This document shows positions 1-10,869 of a stretch of DNA of 64,000 nt, one piece after another. The DNA comes from Malaya genurostris (lineage: Eukaryota > Arthropoda > Insecta > Diptera > Culicidae): positions 29,371,753 to 29,435,752 of the forward strand of contig NC_080571.1 of NCBI RefSeq assembly GCF_030247185.1, written 5' to 3'. The notes under the pieces are model-generated. The model did not search any database, was not told the DNA's origin, and saw only the letters and a program-made list of their open reading frames with translations. Position 1 is the stretch's first letter, and the number at the start of each line of letters is the position of its first letter. The translations under genes and the position numbers were made by a program.

Positions 1-866
1 CCCAGACAAATCCAGATAAATTTTTGAGTCAGAGACAGATTTTTGAAAAAATGACCTGGCAACGCTGGTTGATGATGAAAAGACTTCATGAGTCAGCTGT
101 ATAAATGAATATAACATAGATTTCGAAATTCATATCATAGGTCTTCACACGAAAAAAAGACTAAAACTCTCGTCTATTTAGCATAGAATCACAATCATCA
201 ATCATATTTATTACACTTTTCTAATAAAATGAGAAAAAGCTAATTTTCGAATAATTTTGACGGAAGCGAAATTTTTTTACCTCAAGAGCGCACGCCTGCT
301 GCGATAGTTGTTTTTTCAACACCATGTAGAAAAAAGTACATAGTACATAGGACCTAAACCACACAACAGCGAAAGCGAAATTGAGTCAATTCGCGACTAC
401 GAAGTTGAGTTTGACAGCTTGTGTGTGTGAAGTAAAGGTAAACAAGAAAAAGTAAAAAGGCGGGTGGGTAATGTCAGAGACATAACTGGATGTCGTGAAT
501 ACGAAAAAACTGGCACGCTCCCATCACTTTTCCGAATATCAGTTAGTTGATTGATTGTATGAATTGTGCCAGCTTTCTCCTTTTTCACTAATAGAGTTTG
601 AAGCGATGCACCTACATTAAAGTACAGATTAGTTACATTAAACAGCTACTATTCTACAACTATATATTCCAAACTTGAAACAATTCCTTTTTAATTTGCT
701 GTAGTTTATTTTTATTGAAGCTAAGAAGTTCGAAGATATCTGATTTTTCTCTAAATTTCAGTACGAGACAATTGCAATGGCCTGGTCTGAAATGGATCGA
801 CGATCTTCGGTATGCAAGAGTAATTTTAATAATAATAATGATAATATTAATAATAATAATACAGAT
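1..866. other. No gene recognised
   Basis: Short open frames only, none with a recognisable motif. It contains a short AAT-rich run near 826-865. The string GTAATGTCAGAGACATAAC near 468-486 recurs near 45018-45036, so part of this stretch is repeat-derived. Confidence 0.6.
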
Positions 867-1120
867 TAATCTGTATATATGGCAACCCTGTTTCGCATGA
901 CACATTTTCACACGACCCCATACTAGTATAAAGATGTGTTCAACATCATTACTTTTGCTTTCGCATTGTCGTTCGTAATTGAATGACAAGTGATGGTGCA
1001 AATTAGTGATGGTGCAAATATTTAAGCTTCTCGTGTGTGTCTAGTTTCGGCAACAGTTGCTCAGAAAGTGGTAGGAAAGCGACAAAATTCAACTAGTTCT
1101 TTATGATTATCTTTAGCACT

Positions 1121-1186
1121 AAAAAGTGCTTTTGAATGGGCCTTGCTGGACTTTTTGGCTGCCTTTCTATCGGTTTTCGGTGCCAT
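1121..1186 (-). pseudogene. Histone H2B N-terminal fragment (copy A)
   Basis: On the minus strand the frame opens MAPKTDRKAAKKSSKAHSK, the lysine-rich start of an insect H2B tail. The remaining roughly 100 residues of the histone fold are missing. The tail runs straight into the stem-loop AGCACTTTTTAGTGCT, which has the 6-bp stem and 4-nt loop of a histone mRNA 3' end. The same join is found in copy B (3502-3567), so the internal deletion predates the duplication of the unit. Not a functional histone gene. Confidence 0.6.
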
Positions 1187-1196
1187 CGTGCTGACG

Positions 1197-1647
1197 AACT
1201 TGTTGAACGATATATTGCACGAAATATTCGTTCAATTCGCTGGAACGGTTTGTTGTTGTTTTTTCTCTTGCAAAAATAGTTGGAAAATTAAGTGTTACCA
1301 TTACATAGAAAGAAAATTTGTTGTTATTCTACGTGAAGTAGAAGTATTGTGCAGGTATGTATTGTTAGTTTAAACAAATAAGTGGAAAAAAAAATCAGAA
1401 ATTCTGCAGTAAAACTAGCTCAACGGGGCTCCAACTCCTCATGTTAAAAATGGCTCAACAATGGACTTCTGTCTGCCGGGTTTGTTGAACGAAAAAAATG
1501 GCATTCGGTTCAACGGTCTGCTTCAAAATCGGCAAACGAAGGTCCCGTGTTGGCCTCCCGTTGAACGATTGATTGGACTTTCATTGGACCAATGATCCAA
1601 CGTATTGGACCAATGAAGGACCACCGTTCAACGTTTTTTTCTAAGTG
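1197..1647. repeat. Insertion or replacement inside histone unit A
   Basis: This block replaces about 45 bp of the homologous copy B. It has many GTTCAAC/GTTGAAC motifs and ends CTAAGTGGG. A related sequence with GTTCAACAAAC and an end CTCAGTGGG lies near 31060-31143. It is probably an interspersed repeat; I could not define terminal repeats or a target duplication. Confidence 0.4.
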
Positions 1648-1776
1648 GGTTCTCACACCACATTTCATTTTATACCTGCTACTGGCAGCGGTGTACGGAC
1701 TGCCCCTTTGTCAAATTCCTTTTCCTTATTCGCAGAACGGGAAACAGTGAGACGATATTAAAGAGAGAGTTAATAG

Positions 1777-2868
1777 CAGTGATGCCACTTATCCCTGAGG
1801 TGGAATCAGCAGATTTAAAAATAAAATAAAATTATTTTTATGCCGTTTATTTAACCCCGCACGTAAAATGGGGCTTTAAGCCATAAAGATAGGCTTCCAG
1901 AAACGAGTGATCGGGGACGAATAGATTACTCATATAACTTGACAGGCCAACAAGAATTATGAAGATGATGTAATAATATTTTAAGTATTTTTCCGGATAA
2001 TGGTCAATAAGTCATTTGTCAACACCTACTTTTAAGAGTAATTTCTGAAGTGTTGAAATCAGCCAGACGAAAGATAAAACATTTCGTTTTCGATTACTGT
2101 TATAACTGACTACCAGTGAGCGCCAAACCATCCAGAATCTTTCTTTAGAATGAATTTGGACAAATGGATCATTGACTGTTTTCAGAATAATTATTTCCCG
2201 TAGATTTATTATTTATTCCCACTCCGCCTCTTCACAACCTCCACTGGAAACTAACTAGATTCGCTCGTCTAAATTAACTCGGTCGTCCATTCTACTTTTT
2301 CTTTGTCATTCACCATCCGTTTTTCGATCACTAACCAGATCTTCATGCCGATTCTAACCCCGTCGTTTTCTCTGTCCTTCACCATCTTTTTGGTCACTAA
2401 TTAGATCTACATGCCGATTCTAACACCGTCGTTAGCCCACTCTCGCTTACCACCCCACTCCCTCCTCAACCCTTATATAACATTTACCTACCCACTTTTT
2501 TCTCACCTTTTAAGCAAGAGCGCTATTACTGCCCTGCAATGTTTAGGTCATCAACTAGTTATAGATAGGTTTATAGATTTAGTTTTAATTGTTAGTGTTA
2601 AGCCCAAATGTATCTGTTGGATCATTGTAATCTGTTGATACAAATGATGAGGAGGTTTTATGCCTGCTGGAGAGAGAGACAGATTGCCAAATTTCATCTC
2701 CATCGGGCTTTTCCCTGCTCCAAAAGAAATGAAGAAATAAAGAAATTTCCCGTAGATATCTGGAGAAATAATGCAAAATCCGTAGATTTCAAGCGGATCA
2801 TCCGTAGATCCGTAGAAAAGGCAGAGATCCGTAGATCTACGGATAAATCCGTAGGGTTAGCATCACTG
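1777..2868. mobile_element. Non-autonomous hAT-like element, 1.09 kb
   Basis: The ends are CAGTGATGC on the left and GCATCACTG on the right, an inverted repeat of hAT form. They are flanked by an 8-bp target duplication, GTTAATAG (1769-1776) and GTTAGTAG (2869-2876), with one mismatch. The right end carries clustered copies of CCGTAGATC (2750-2860), as expected for subterminal transposase-binding repeats. There is no transposase frame. A roughly 70-bp direct repeat lies at 2311-2436, each unit holding ATGCCGATTCTAAC. The element interrupts the histone unit. Confidence 0.7.
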
Positions 2869-2907
2869 GTTAGTAGAGCGGCAGCCAGTAATACCGCAAT
2901 ACTGAAG

Positions 2908-3048
2908 TCTATCTAGCAGCAGTGATGGAGTACTTGGCTGCTGAAGTGTTGGAATTGGCCGGTAACGCTGCCCGTGACAACAAGAAAAAGAAAATCATCC
3001 CTCGCCATCTGTAGCTGGCCATCCGTAACGACGAGGAGTTGAAAACCC
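2908..3048 (+). pseudogene. Histone H2A pseudogene fragment
   Basis: The reading frame from about 2910 gives YLAAVMEYLAAEVLELAG and continues NAARDNKKKKIIPRHL, a stop, then LAIRNDEEL. This is the C-terminal half of the H2A histone fold. A TAG stands where H2A has Gln after RHL, so a glutamine codon CAG has become a stop. The N-terminal half and the C-terminal tail are absent. The hAT element at 1777-2868 lies just upstream and probably helped to break the gene. Confidence 0.85.
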
Positions 3049-3267
3049 CGTCCTTTTCAGGAAGACCACATAACTGTGATAAAGAAATATTTAAGATTGC
3101 TTTAAGTTTAGCCAGTTCTGATACACCTGGAAAGTAGAATGCGCAAATTATTTGGAAACCTTTGTTCTAACAATTTGTATAAAGTATACCAGTATAAAGA
3201 TGTATTGAATGTGTTAGATATCACGATCAAAAAGCGCCCCTGAATAAAGAATTCGCGACAAAAATAC

Positions 3268-3800
3268 ATATTGATCTGTATACGTAGCAACTCTGTTTCG
3301 CACGGCATATTTGTATACTAGTATAAAGATGTATTCAACATCATCACTTCCACTTTCGCATTGCCGTTCGTAATTGAATGTGTTAGTGACGGTGCAAATT
3401 ATTTGAACTTCTCGTGTGTGTCTTGTTTCGGCAACAGTTGCTCGCAAAATGGTAGGAAAGCGATAAAAATCAACTAGTTCTTTATGATTATCTTTAGCAC
3501 TAAAAAGTGCTTTTGAATGGGCCTTGCTGGACTTTTTGGCTGCCTTTCTACCGTTTTTCGGTGCCATCGTGCTGACGGTGTCTCGTACGTTCAGAGTAGC
3601 TGCTTCAACTTAAGTGACGCTATTTCTCACATCACATTTAATTTTATACCTGCTACTGGCAGCGGTGTATGGACAGCCCCTTTGCTAGAATTTCTTCCCT
3701 GTACGCAGAACGGGAAACAGTGAGACGACAGGTCCTCGATGTTGCTCTCGTGTGTCTTGTTTCAGGAACAGATGCTCAGCAAATGGTAGGAAAAATGAAC
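3268..3800. repeat. Decayed histone unit, copy B
   Basis: Second copy of the H2A/H2B unit, without the two insertions seen in copy A. It runs from the ACTAGTATAAAGATGT box through the H2B N-terminal fragment to the TTTTATACCTGCTACTGGC block and a following ATG near 3784. That ATG frame is not an H2A frame. A CCAAT-type box on the minus strand (GATTGGCTGG) follows near 3855-3864. Confidence 0.5.
3502..3567 (-). pseudogene. Histone H2B N-terminal fragment (copy B)
   Basis: The minus-strand frame opens MAPKNGRKAAKKSSKAHSK and then meets the 16-nt hairpin AGCACTTTTTAGTGCT, followed by the purine-rich AAAGATAATCATAAAGAA. The hairpin keeps the CTTTT..AG core of the histone 3' stem-loop with paired changes elsewhere in the stem. 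This looks like an H2B gene reduced to its tail plus its 3' processing signal. Confidence 0.6.
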
Positions 3801-3864
3801 CACTCAACTTTTATATGGATGCTCTTGTATAGATGCAGACATCTCGCGTTCTGATTGGCTGGTG

Positions 3865-4680
3865 CTGTCATGGGTTAAATCAAATAGGTTTTTCAATAGT
3901 GTACTATTGAAAAACTTCAATGTTGTTGCAATACACGTTCAAGTTGAAAATTTTCGATTCTATTGGTAGTTAGATTGTATAAATCCTTCTACAGATCACT
4001 GAGCTATGAGCTTCAAAATACGAGAAAGGCAAACGCGCCTTATGAATTATCCTCTTTGATAGTCGTTTATACCAAACATTTAAGAAAAGTTTAATTTTGA
4101 ACTTTTTGAGATTATGTCACACAACTGAAAATTATATCATAAAATTGTGATCATATTTCCGATGGCATGTCGCAAGAATTATGTTGATTCATTAGATACA
4201 ACAGGAGATATTCACGATCAAAAACTTATCACTCTCTCAGAGGGTAAATTTTGAAAAGGCACCCCATAGTAAAGTAAGTCGTATTCACGACAAAAACGAA
4301 TTCAGGAACAAAATGTTCTAAAATATTTCATAACATAATATATTCGACATATCAACAATTTCTCAAGCGATAATCATGAGCAGACGGGCAGAAATCTTGA
4401 GTCCACTTTAGAATTTAAAACTGAAAGAAAAGATCATTAATCATTGATACGTACGGTTCATACGGTAGCGAGTTACGCCTGTCTGAGTTTGATTTAAGAT
4501 CATTTTTTATACTTACTTGATGGAAAATATAATTAATTGAAGGTGTAGTAAAATAGAAACTACACACACGAACAGTATTCGTTGGTTCAAATTTGAACAT
4601 AGCGTCTTTTGACAATTTCGGGAAGGCATGAAATGATATTCCTGTCGGACGGATACTTTAGTTTGTAATCTTCCTTTCGT
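3865..4680. other. No gene recognised
   Basis: AT-rich sequence without a supported frame. It includes GAGAAAGGCAAACGCGCC near 4022-4039, a style of short sequence that recurs near 12195 and in inverse near 62660. Confidence 0.6.
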
Positions 4681-4749
4681 TAATGCCCTCGTCAGCATCA
4701 GACACATTGCCTTCTGACGGTTGCCAGAATCCCTCACAAGCGGGAACCA
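4681..4749 (-). repeat. CCGCTTGTGAG repeat family, partial copy
   Basis: TTCTGACGGTTGCCAGAATC followed by CCTCACAAGCGGG is the reverse complement of the start of the repeat at 12748. It abuts the mariner end. Related copies lie at 10276, 12748, 13677 and 16350. Confidence 0.6.
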
Positions 4750-4816
4750 ACAGTTCGGCTGAAAAGTTCGTATCGTTTAATAGAAACACACATTTTGTTG
4801 CCAAAATTCGTTTTTA

Positions 4817-5853
4817 TTATTCAACATAATTACCATCAGAGGCTATACAGCGATTATAGCGATCTTCCAACTTTTCGATACCATTTTTGTAGTACGATTT
4901 GTCCTTTGCCTCAAAATAGGCCTCAGTTTCAGCGATTACCTCTTCATTGCTTTTAAATTTTTTACCAGCGAGCATTTTCTTGAGGTTTGAGAACAGGAAA
5001 AAGTCACTTGGGGCCAAATCTGGAGAATACGGTGGATGAGGGAGCAATTCGAAGCCCAATTCGTTCAATTTCAGCATGGTTTTCACGAATTGTGACACGG
5101 TGCATTGTCTTGATGAAACAAAACTTTTTTCTTCTTCAAATGAGGCTGTTTTTTTGAAATTTCGTCCTTCAAACGCTCTAATAACGCTATATAATAGTCA
5201 CTGTTGATGGTTTTCCGCTTTTCAAGGTAGTCGATGAAAATTATACCATGCGAATCCCAAAATACAGACGCCATAACCTTACCGGCCGATTGTTGAGACC
5301 TTTCCACGCTTTGGGTTCGGTTCATCGCGTGCAGTCCACTCAGCTGACTGTCGATTGGACTCCGGAGTGAAGTGATGGAGCCATGTTTCGTCCATTGTTA
5401 TATATCGACGAAAAAAATCGGTTTTATTTCGATATAACAGCTCCAAACACAGCTCAGAATCATCAATTCGTTGTTGTTTTTGATCGATTGTGAGCTCACG
5501 CGGCACCCATTTTGCACAAAGCTTTCTCATATCCAAATATTCGTGAATAATATGTCCAACACGTTCCTTTGATATCTTTAGGGTGTCATCTATCTTGATC
5601 AACTTCACTTTACGGTCATTGAAAATCATTTTGTGGATTTTTTTACGTTTTCATCGGTAAAAACCTCTTTTGGACGTCCACTGCGTTCATCGTCTTCGGT
5701 GCTCATATGACCAGTACGAAATTTTGCAAACCACTTACGAATTGTTGCTTCGCCCGGTGCAGAGTCTGGATAACACTCATCAAGCCATTTTTTGGTATCT
5801 GCGGCACTTTTTTTCATCAAAAAGTAGTGTTTCATCAACACACGAAATTCCAT
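4817..5853 (-). pseudogene. mariner transposase pseudogene (DD34D)
   Basis: The frame starts at ATG 5853 with an N-terminal helix-turn-helix region (MEFRVLMKHYF). It continues with the mariner motif WVPRELT, the first catalytic Asp in MDETWLHHF, the second in HQDNAPCH, and YSPDLAPSDFFLF carrying the third Asp of the DD34D triad. Total length is about 345 codons, normal for the family. The frame is broken at least three times: near 5628 in an A-run, near 5300-5325, and near 5090, where TGA overlaps ATG. It cannot make a working transposase. The RT-free single frame and the inverted ends place it in Tc1/mariner. Confidence 0.92.
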
Positions 5854-5965
5854 TTTTTCCTTTTTTTCACAATAACAAAAGTAGCTTCACTCAAAATGCA
5901 ATATCTCACAAACTAATAATCAGACAGCTGTCAAATTTATACACGTATCTTTTGAAGGTTGGTAC

Positions 5966-7434
5966 CAGAGATGCCAGATATTTTCATAGAAAATCTGTAT
6001 TTTTTGTATAAAAAATCTGTATTAATCTGTATTCAGTAATAAAATGAAATACTTACAACAAAATGATGAAAAAAGATATTATTCCAATAGATTGTGGTTG
6101 TAGGATGGTAGATTCAATCAGTCAATTCAGCGACGAAGTTTCATAGTTTTTTTTATCCACAATTGAATTGCAATTCCATGTATTTATCTAGTTTGAAATT
6201 GATGGCTTTATAATTTGACATGGAATTTCAACGCCCAATATGCAACGTCAAGTCGGTTCATACAACTCTCAGTTTGACAGTAAAGTTTCATGATGCCATT
6301 ACTTCCTTAGATATAGCACAGACTAACAGACATGACAGTATGAGTAAATTCTTATAAAAAATAATTTTTCGTGGTGCACTAGCTCCACCTATATTGTACT
6401 GCGCGAACTATTTACTATCTGTACACCCCTTGTGTTATGTAAAAGTTTTTTTACTAGTTGGTTTCCCCTCGTTTGTCAACACCGATCAGCTGCTTGCAGG
6501 GATGCCTGATTTTATCAAAATATTTGAAAATGAATCGTCACAATAAATTATTGGATTACGTTGATAAAATATTTAACTTTTTCGCGATGTTGGAAGGTAA
6601 CCATTTATTTGACTCAACGTTGTTCATCTAGACTATTTTTTATTGTGTTGGTAGTTTTCATCAGAAATTAAGTGGCGGCAGACCAGAAGCAAGTAAATAT
6701 TGTAACAAAACGGGTTCGATTTTGTCTTGCGTTGGAGGATGAGAAATAGGCACAATTATGTATATAGTTTTGGCAATATGTATTAAATCTGTATCCTGCA
6801 TGAAATTCGCATGGACGTATACAAATCATTACATTACAGGTAATTCTGTATGAATGGCAACTCTGTCGGTAAATGAAAAAAATAAACACAGTCTATATGA
6901 CAGACAGGATGTTTTTGATAGGGTAACGTGGCGCCATCATGACACATGTGAGTACTGTCCCAAATAAAGGAATATTCGAAATGACCGTTAAAATGATTGA
7001 AGAATCTAATTTGAGTGTCCTGTCTGTTAGTCTGTGGATATAGTACTGTCTCTGAGCGTATCCAAAAAATCATCTTTTCTGTTAGTTTTTCATTCATTTG
7101 GCTTCTCCAATATATGTTTTTACTCAGTCATTGAAAAAAATTGAATATCAGTTCGAATTGGTTTCAAATTATAATATAAATGGATTTCACAAATTTTCAT
7201 ATTAATTTGTGATTTGTCCGTTGATTGATAGACTTTTATATCGTCACTGGAATCAAATACTAGAAGATAGCTCAGACAGAAAAGTTAAATTTGTTCTTTT
7301 TTACTTTTTGTGACATCTGTATAAATCTGTATAAAATCTAGAAAATCTGTATAAAATCTGTACTCTGTATTAAATCTGTATGCGTATGTAAAAATCTGTA
7401 TAATACAGATAAATCTGTATAAATGGCATCTCTG
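5966..7434. mobile_element. Non-autonomous hAT-like element nested in mariner, 1.47 kb
   Basis: Ends are CAGAGATGCCA on the left and TGGCATCTCTG on the right. The flanks are a perfect 8-bp duplication GTTGGTAC (5958-5965 and 7435-7442), diagnostic of the hAT superfamily. Subterminal repeats of CTGTATAAAATCTGTAT type cluster at both ends (5995-6030 and 7315-7420). There is no transposase frame. An internal stretch at about 6300-6470 resembles 37495-37611 plus 37748-37780, so part of the element is dispersed elsewhere. Confidence 0.85.
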
Positions 7435-7518
7435 GTTGGTACTAACTGAAAATGGTTTGGATTTAATTCTAGTGGCGCCCTCTCATAGAAACGATACGAA
7501 CTTTTCAGCCGATCTGTT

Positions 7519-8608
7519 GTTGTCTATCCCGCTTGGAAGGAATTCCGCAAGTCGGCACATATTTCCACTGCTGTCAAAATGTCGATATTATATTTGTATC
7601 AAATGTAACAAGAAAGATATTTGCGAATAGGTGAGTAATTATTATATTAATATCAGCTACAAAGCTAAGAAACCATTAACATAAAATTGTCTTTCGAAGC
7701 ATTATTTGGACGAAAGCCAATGAAAATAAAACTACTAAAGAAATGTTTAACTCGAACCAGTTGAAGGAATAAAGCGAACGCTCACTGATGGAAGAACAGC
7801 CAGTCGGTTAAATACCACTACGACCCTTGCCACATGACAATGCTTCTATTTCAATGTCAGAGCTAATGTCAGCATCAAAAAGTATTGTTTCAACCCTTCG
7901 AAGCTCATTGAAACAAAACCAAACAGTCTGGCTCAGCACAGCGTAGTGCATCGTACCCTGTGTAGGTATCAGTAAATATCGAAAATCAACAAAAGTTAGT
8001 CCACTCGATTCCAAAAGGATACACACTGCAAGGAAACGCAACTCTTCAACGTACAATTCCGAGCAACATTCCTTTCCGTCTTGTTTAATCACTTCGCTTC
8101 ATGTATGCGACCAGTACGATTCAATCCAGTTAGGGCAGCACGGCAAAATAGTTACAGTTTTCTAGTGCAATTGTGTTGATCATAGCCGTGCGTCTTTGAT
8201 TACATAAGCTTTGAATCCGAATTCCTTACGGTCTTCGCTCGGCTCAACTGACTTTCCATCATTCCATGGCCAACTCGATATTTGCTACGACCAACTTGGC
8301 TCGCACTGCACTGGCATTGCGGAGTCCAAAGTCGACGTCGATGAAAATAGATTGCATCAGCTAGTTTAGTGGATTCGATTATTTGAACAATATAAAAACC
8401 TCCTACTGCTTATTTCAGTTTAGTGGTTTATGTTCGTTCTCCGGAGCCGAATCGCACGGCTGATAGTTTTCTAAACGACGGGGGACCTTCGTTTCTAATC
8501 ATCCAATTCACAGAGCTGGTTACCATCACATCGTTTTTGACGTGTACACTGTGAATGTACAGTTGGCACATGAAGTGTCTTACATCTACCAGATGTCAAT
8601 CTGAAACA
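7519..8608. other. No gene recognised
   Basis: No convincing coding frame. Open frames such as 7808-8092 (-) lack known motifs, and I see no terminal repeats. Confidence 0.55.
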
Positions 8609-8894
8609 GGGACTGGGACTGGGACTGGGACTGGGACTGGGACTGGGACTGGGACTGGGACTGGGACTGGGACTGGGACTGGGACTGGGACTGGGACTGG
8701 GACTGGGACTGGGACTGGGACTGGGACTGGGACTGGGACTGGGACTGGGACTGGGACTGGGACTGGGACTGGGACTGGGACTGGGACTGGGACTGGGACT
8801 GGGACTGGGACTGGGACTGGGACTGGGACTGGGACTGGGACTGGGACTGGGACTGGGACTGGGACTGGGACTGGGACTGGGACTGGGTCTGGGA
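8609..8894. repeat. Hexanucleotide array (GGGACT)n, about 47 copies
   Basis: GGGACT is repeated essentially without interruption for about 285 bp; the only clear substitution is GGGTCT at the last unit. Because 6 is divisible by 3, all frames lacking a stop give dipeptide repeats (Gly-Thr on one strand, Pro-Val on the other), which explains the long open frames here. Confidence 0.98.
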
Positions 8895-9867
8895 GAAAAA
8901 GAGAATGAAAAATTTGCTGTTCCAGCAGTGCAGCCTTTTTAATCATTTATGCACAACTTCGAAGCACTCTTCCATTGTGCATACAATAATCCATTTCGGA
9001 CTAGTTCTGCTAATACGTGCCAGTATGTCATGAATTTTTCACACCACATGTCACACTAATGAATAGAATAATATCGCACGAAAAAAAGTGAAACAACGCA
9101 GGGAAAGCTGCAGCAACATCCAGACCGGATTGTCTGAACGGACGGACGGGTTAATTTCCGCTTCGTGTAGTTACAGCCAACCAACACACGTGCACGGTGA
9201 ATGTTCCAGCGAACCTAGATAGCATGTTGCCTAATGGAATTGAATATCTTGCATATATGCATAGTTCTCTCTACCGTGCACAGTTTACAGTTGGTTGATA
9301 AGTTTGTTCTATTACAACAATCCGGTACTCTCAAAACCGGCCGGCTCGAGATGAAAGCAGCGTTGGATACGGGAACAGTACAAAACGATTCATTACTGTA
9401 GCGAGATTGTTTGTGGAACAGGCATTGATACTATATGACCGGCTCGTGGTATGCCAAACTAATCCTGTAGGTACACAGGTGGCTTCAATGCAATCGCTCT
9501 TACGAACGAACGTAACGTTTTCCGGTCTATACAAAACGGGTACGGTGTTTTTCGATACAACATAGCTCTCCAATTCAATTTAGCAAAATATAAAAGATAA
9601 TATAGTGAATAAATATCGGTTTTATTATCAATAATATTTCATGCGATCACTATAATTGGAATGCATTTCAACAGAAGATTAAAATGATTTAATCTTGTTT
9701 TGCCAACAGAATCGGCGTAGCTAAATTAATAACACAAAATAGTTTCTGGGTCTATTTTTGAAATGAAAGAATATTGATAATCTGTGAAACACAGATTAGT
9801 CTGCGAATCAGGCATCTTTGACTGTCAGCAGACCCTGTCAACTTGGAGCGCTCTCAATCTTCAGTTC
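8895..9867. other. No gene recognised
   Basis: No supported gene. Near 9783-9830 the sequence CTGTGAAACACAGATTA recurs near 39540-39557, inside the hAT-like element ending at 39579. Confidence 0.55.
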
Positions 9868-10105
9868 AGCAACGCCATCGCACGGCGTCTCATTCAACAT
9901 GTCATGTCAATTGTATGGGTGCGCAGTGCTGCTATTTTGGCGCGTGCGAATTTGACATTTCTCTCCCCTACTTCTATGTACGTGATTCGATGCGGACTCG
10001 CCTGAGGGCGCCATGGTCGCAAAAAAGGATGTTGCCAAAGATTTGTTCGGGAAATGTGAGAGCTGGATATCTTGTTAATATGATGTCTTTGCTGCCAGAT
10101 ACAAT
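9868..10105 (+). repeat. Interspersed repeat, about 235 bp, copy 1
   Basis: From GTTCAGCAACGCCATCGCAC to GATATCTTGTTAATATGATG this segment is the reverse complement of 52969-53206. A 45-bp piece also occurs near 30803-30848. Conserved inner motifs include CGCCTGAGGGCGCCATGG and GCCAAAGATTTGTTCGGGAA. I could not assign it to a transposon class. Confidence 0.75.
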
Positions 10106-10275
10106 GTAAACGTCTAATTTAGTCCAAAACGCAATCGTAAAAACTTCGTGCACCGAACCGATCCGAGTCAAAATCGGTTGTTGCAAGTCCATTTAGAAAT
10201 TATACTGAATTCCGAATCAACTTCATAACGAGTTGACTGATGGGCACTTGCATGCGGTGGACAGATTTTCCCTCA

Positions 10276-10800
10276 CACCCGCTTGTGAGAAATTCTGGCA
10301 GCTGGAAAAAGCCTGGCAAGATTCCGGCAACTGGCAAAATTAGGGATGTCGTAATATCGATCGATTAATCGAGTAATCGATTAATAACCCAGATAATCGA
10401 GTAATATTTAATCGAATAGCTTAAAACTAATATTCGATTATTGAGCTAATCGAATAATTCTAAAAATCCCATAGCAATAATCGATTAATAACCCAGATAA
10501 TCGAATAATTTTCAATCGATTAGTTTCAAAATTATACTCGATTATTAAATAATCGAGTAATTCGAAATTTGCGACATCCCTAGGCAAAATTATGCAGACG
10601 AAATTGCGTCATTCTCTGGCCACATGACATATCGCAAGAAAGCTCTTCCTTCTTTTTTTCTATTCGACATGATTTGATATTTTTCAATCCTGCATGTATA
10701 TCCAAAAATGAAAAAGAGTCAATGAGATCAGGTAAACGAAAATAAATACTGGTATATTGAGCGATGAAACTTTGCATATCATGTTTTGTAGTGCAAAAAC
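10276..10800 (+). repeat. CCGCTTGTGAG repeat family, copy split by a MITE
   Basis: It begins CCCGCTTGTGAGAAATTCTG and continues, after the MITE at 10341-10582, with GACGAAATTGCGTCATTCTC and ATTCGACATGATTTGATATT. The copy at 12748 has the same order with no MITE between these parts, so 10333-10590 is an insertion in this copy. Confidence 0.7.
10341..10582. mobile_element. hAT-type MITE, 242 bp, with ATCGATTAAT repeats
   Basis: Ends TAGGGATGTCG and CGACATCCCTA form a perfect 11-bp inverted repeat, flanked by a perfect 8-bp duplication GGCAAAAT (10333-10340 and 10583-10590). The interior is almost entirely ATCGATTAAT/TAATCGAGTAAT words, and AATAACCCAGATAATCGA occurs twice. There is no coding capacity. 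Confidence 0.88.
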
Positions 10801-10869
10801 TACGTTATTGCCCGCTATTAATCTCATAAACGTAATTATGAGACTATTAAAATGGCAAGAAAAATCCAA

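Larger units (their letters stand above)
867..1776. repeat. Decayed histone unit, copy A
   Basis: About 330 bp (867-1196) and 130 bp (1648-1776) match copy B at 3268-3800 in the same order. Shared landmarks are the ACTAGTATAAAGATGT box, TTTCGGCAACAGTTGCTC, the H2B start region, and the block TTTTATACCTGCTACTGGC followed by GCAGCGGTGTA. The two parts of copy A are separated by about 450 bp (1197-1647) absent from copy B. The right part is cut by a hAT element at 1777. I read this as a divergent H2A/H2B promoter unit that has lost function. Confidence 0.55.
4750..7518 (-). mobile_element. mariner element, inactive, split by a hAT insertion
   Basis: Inverted ends match over about 30 bp: TCGGCTGAAAAGTTCGTATC begins at about 4755 and its complement ends at about 7513, with one mismatch in the flanking AACAG.T. 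The right arm is separated from the transposase by a 1,469-bp hAT insertion at 5966-7434. Without that insertion the mariner is about 1.3 kb, the usual mariner size. The TA target duplication is not evident at either border, so exact ends are approximate. Confidence 0.8.

Noticed and set aside
8555..8946. Gly-Thr and Pro-Val dipeptide-repeat frames
   Set aside because: Translation of the (GGGACT)n array on both strands; not genes.
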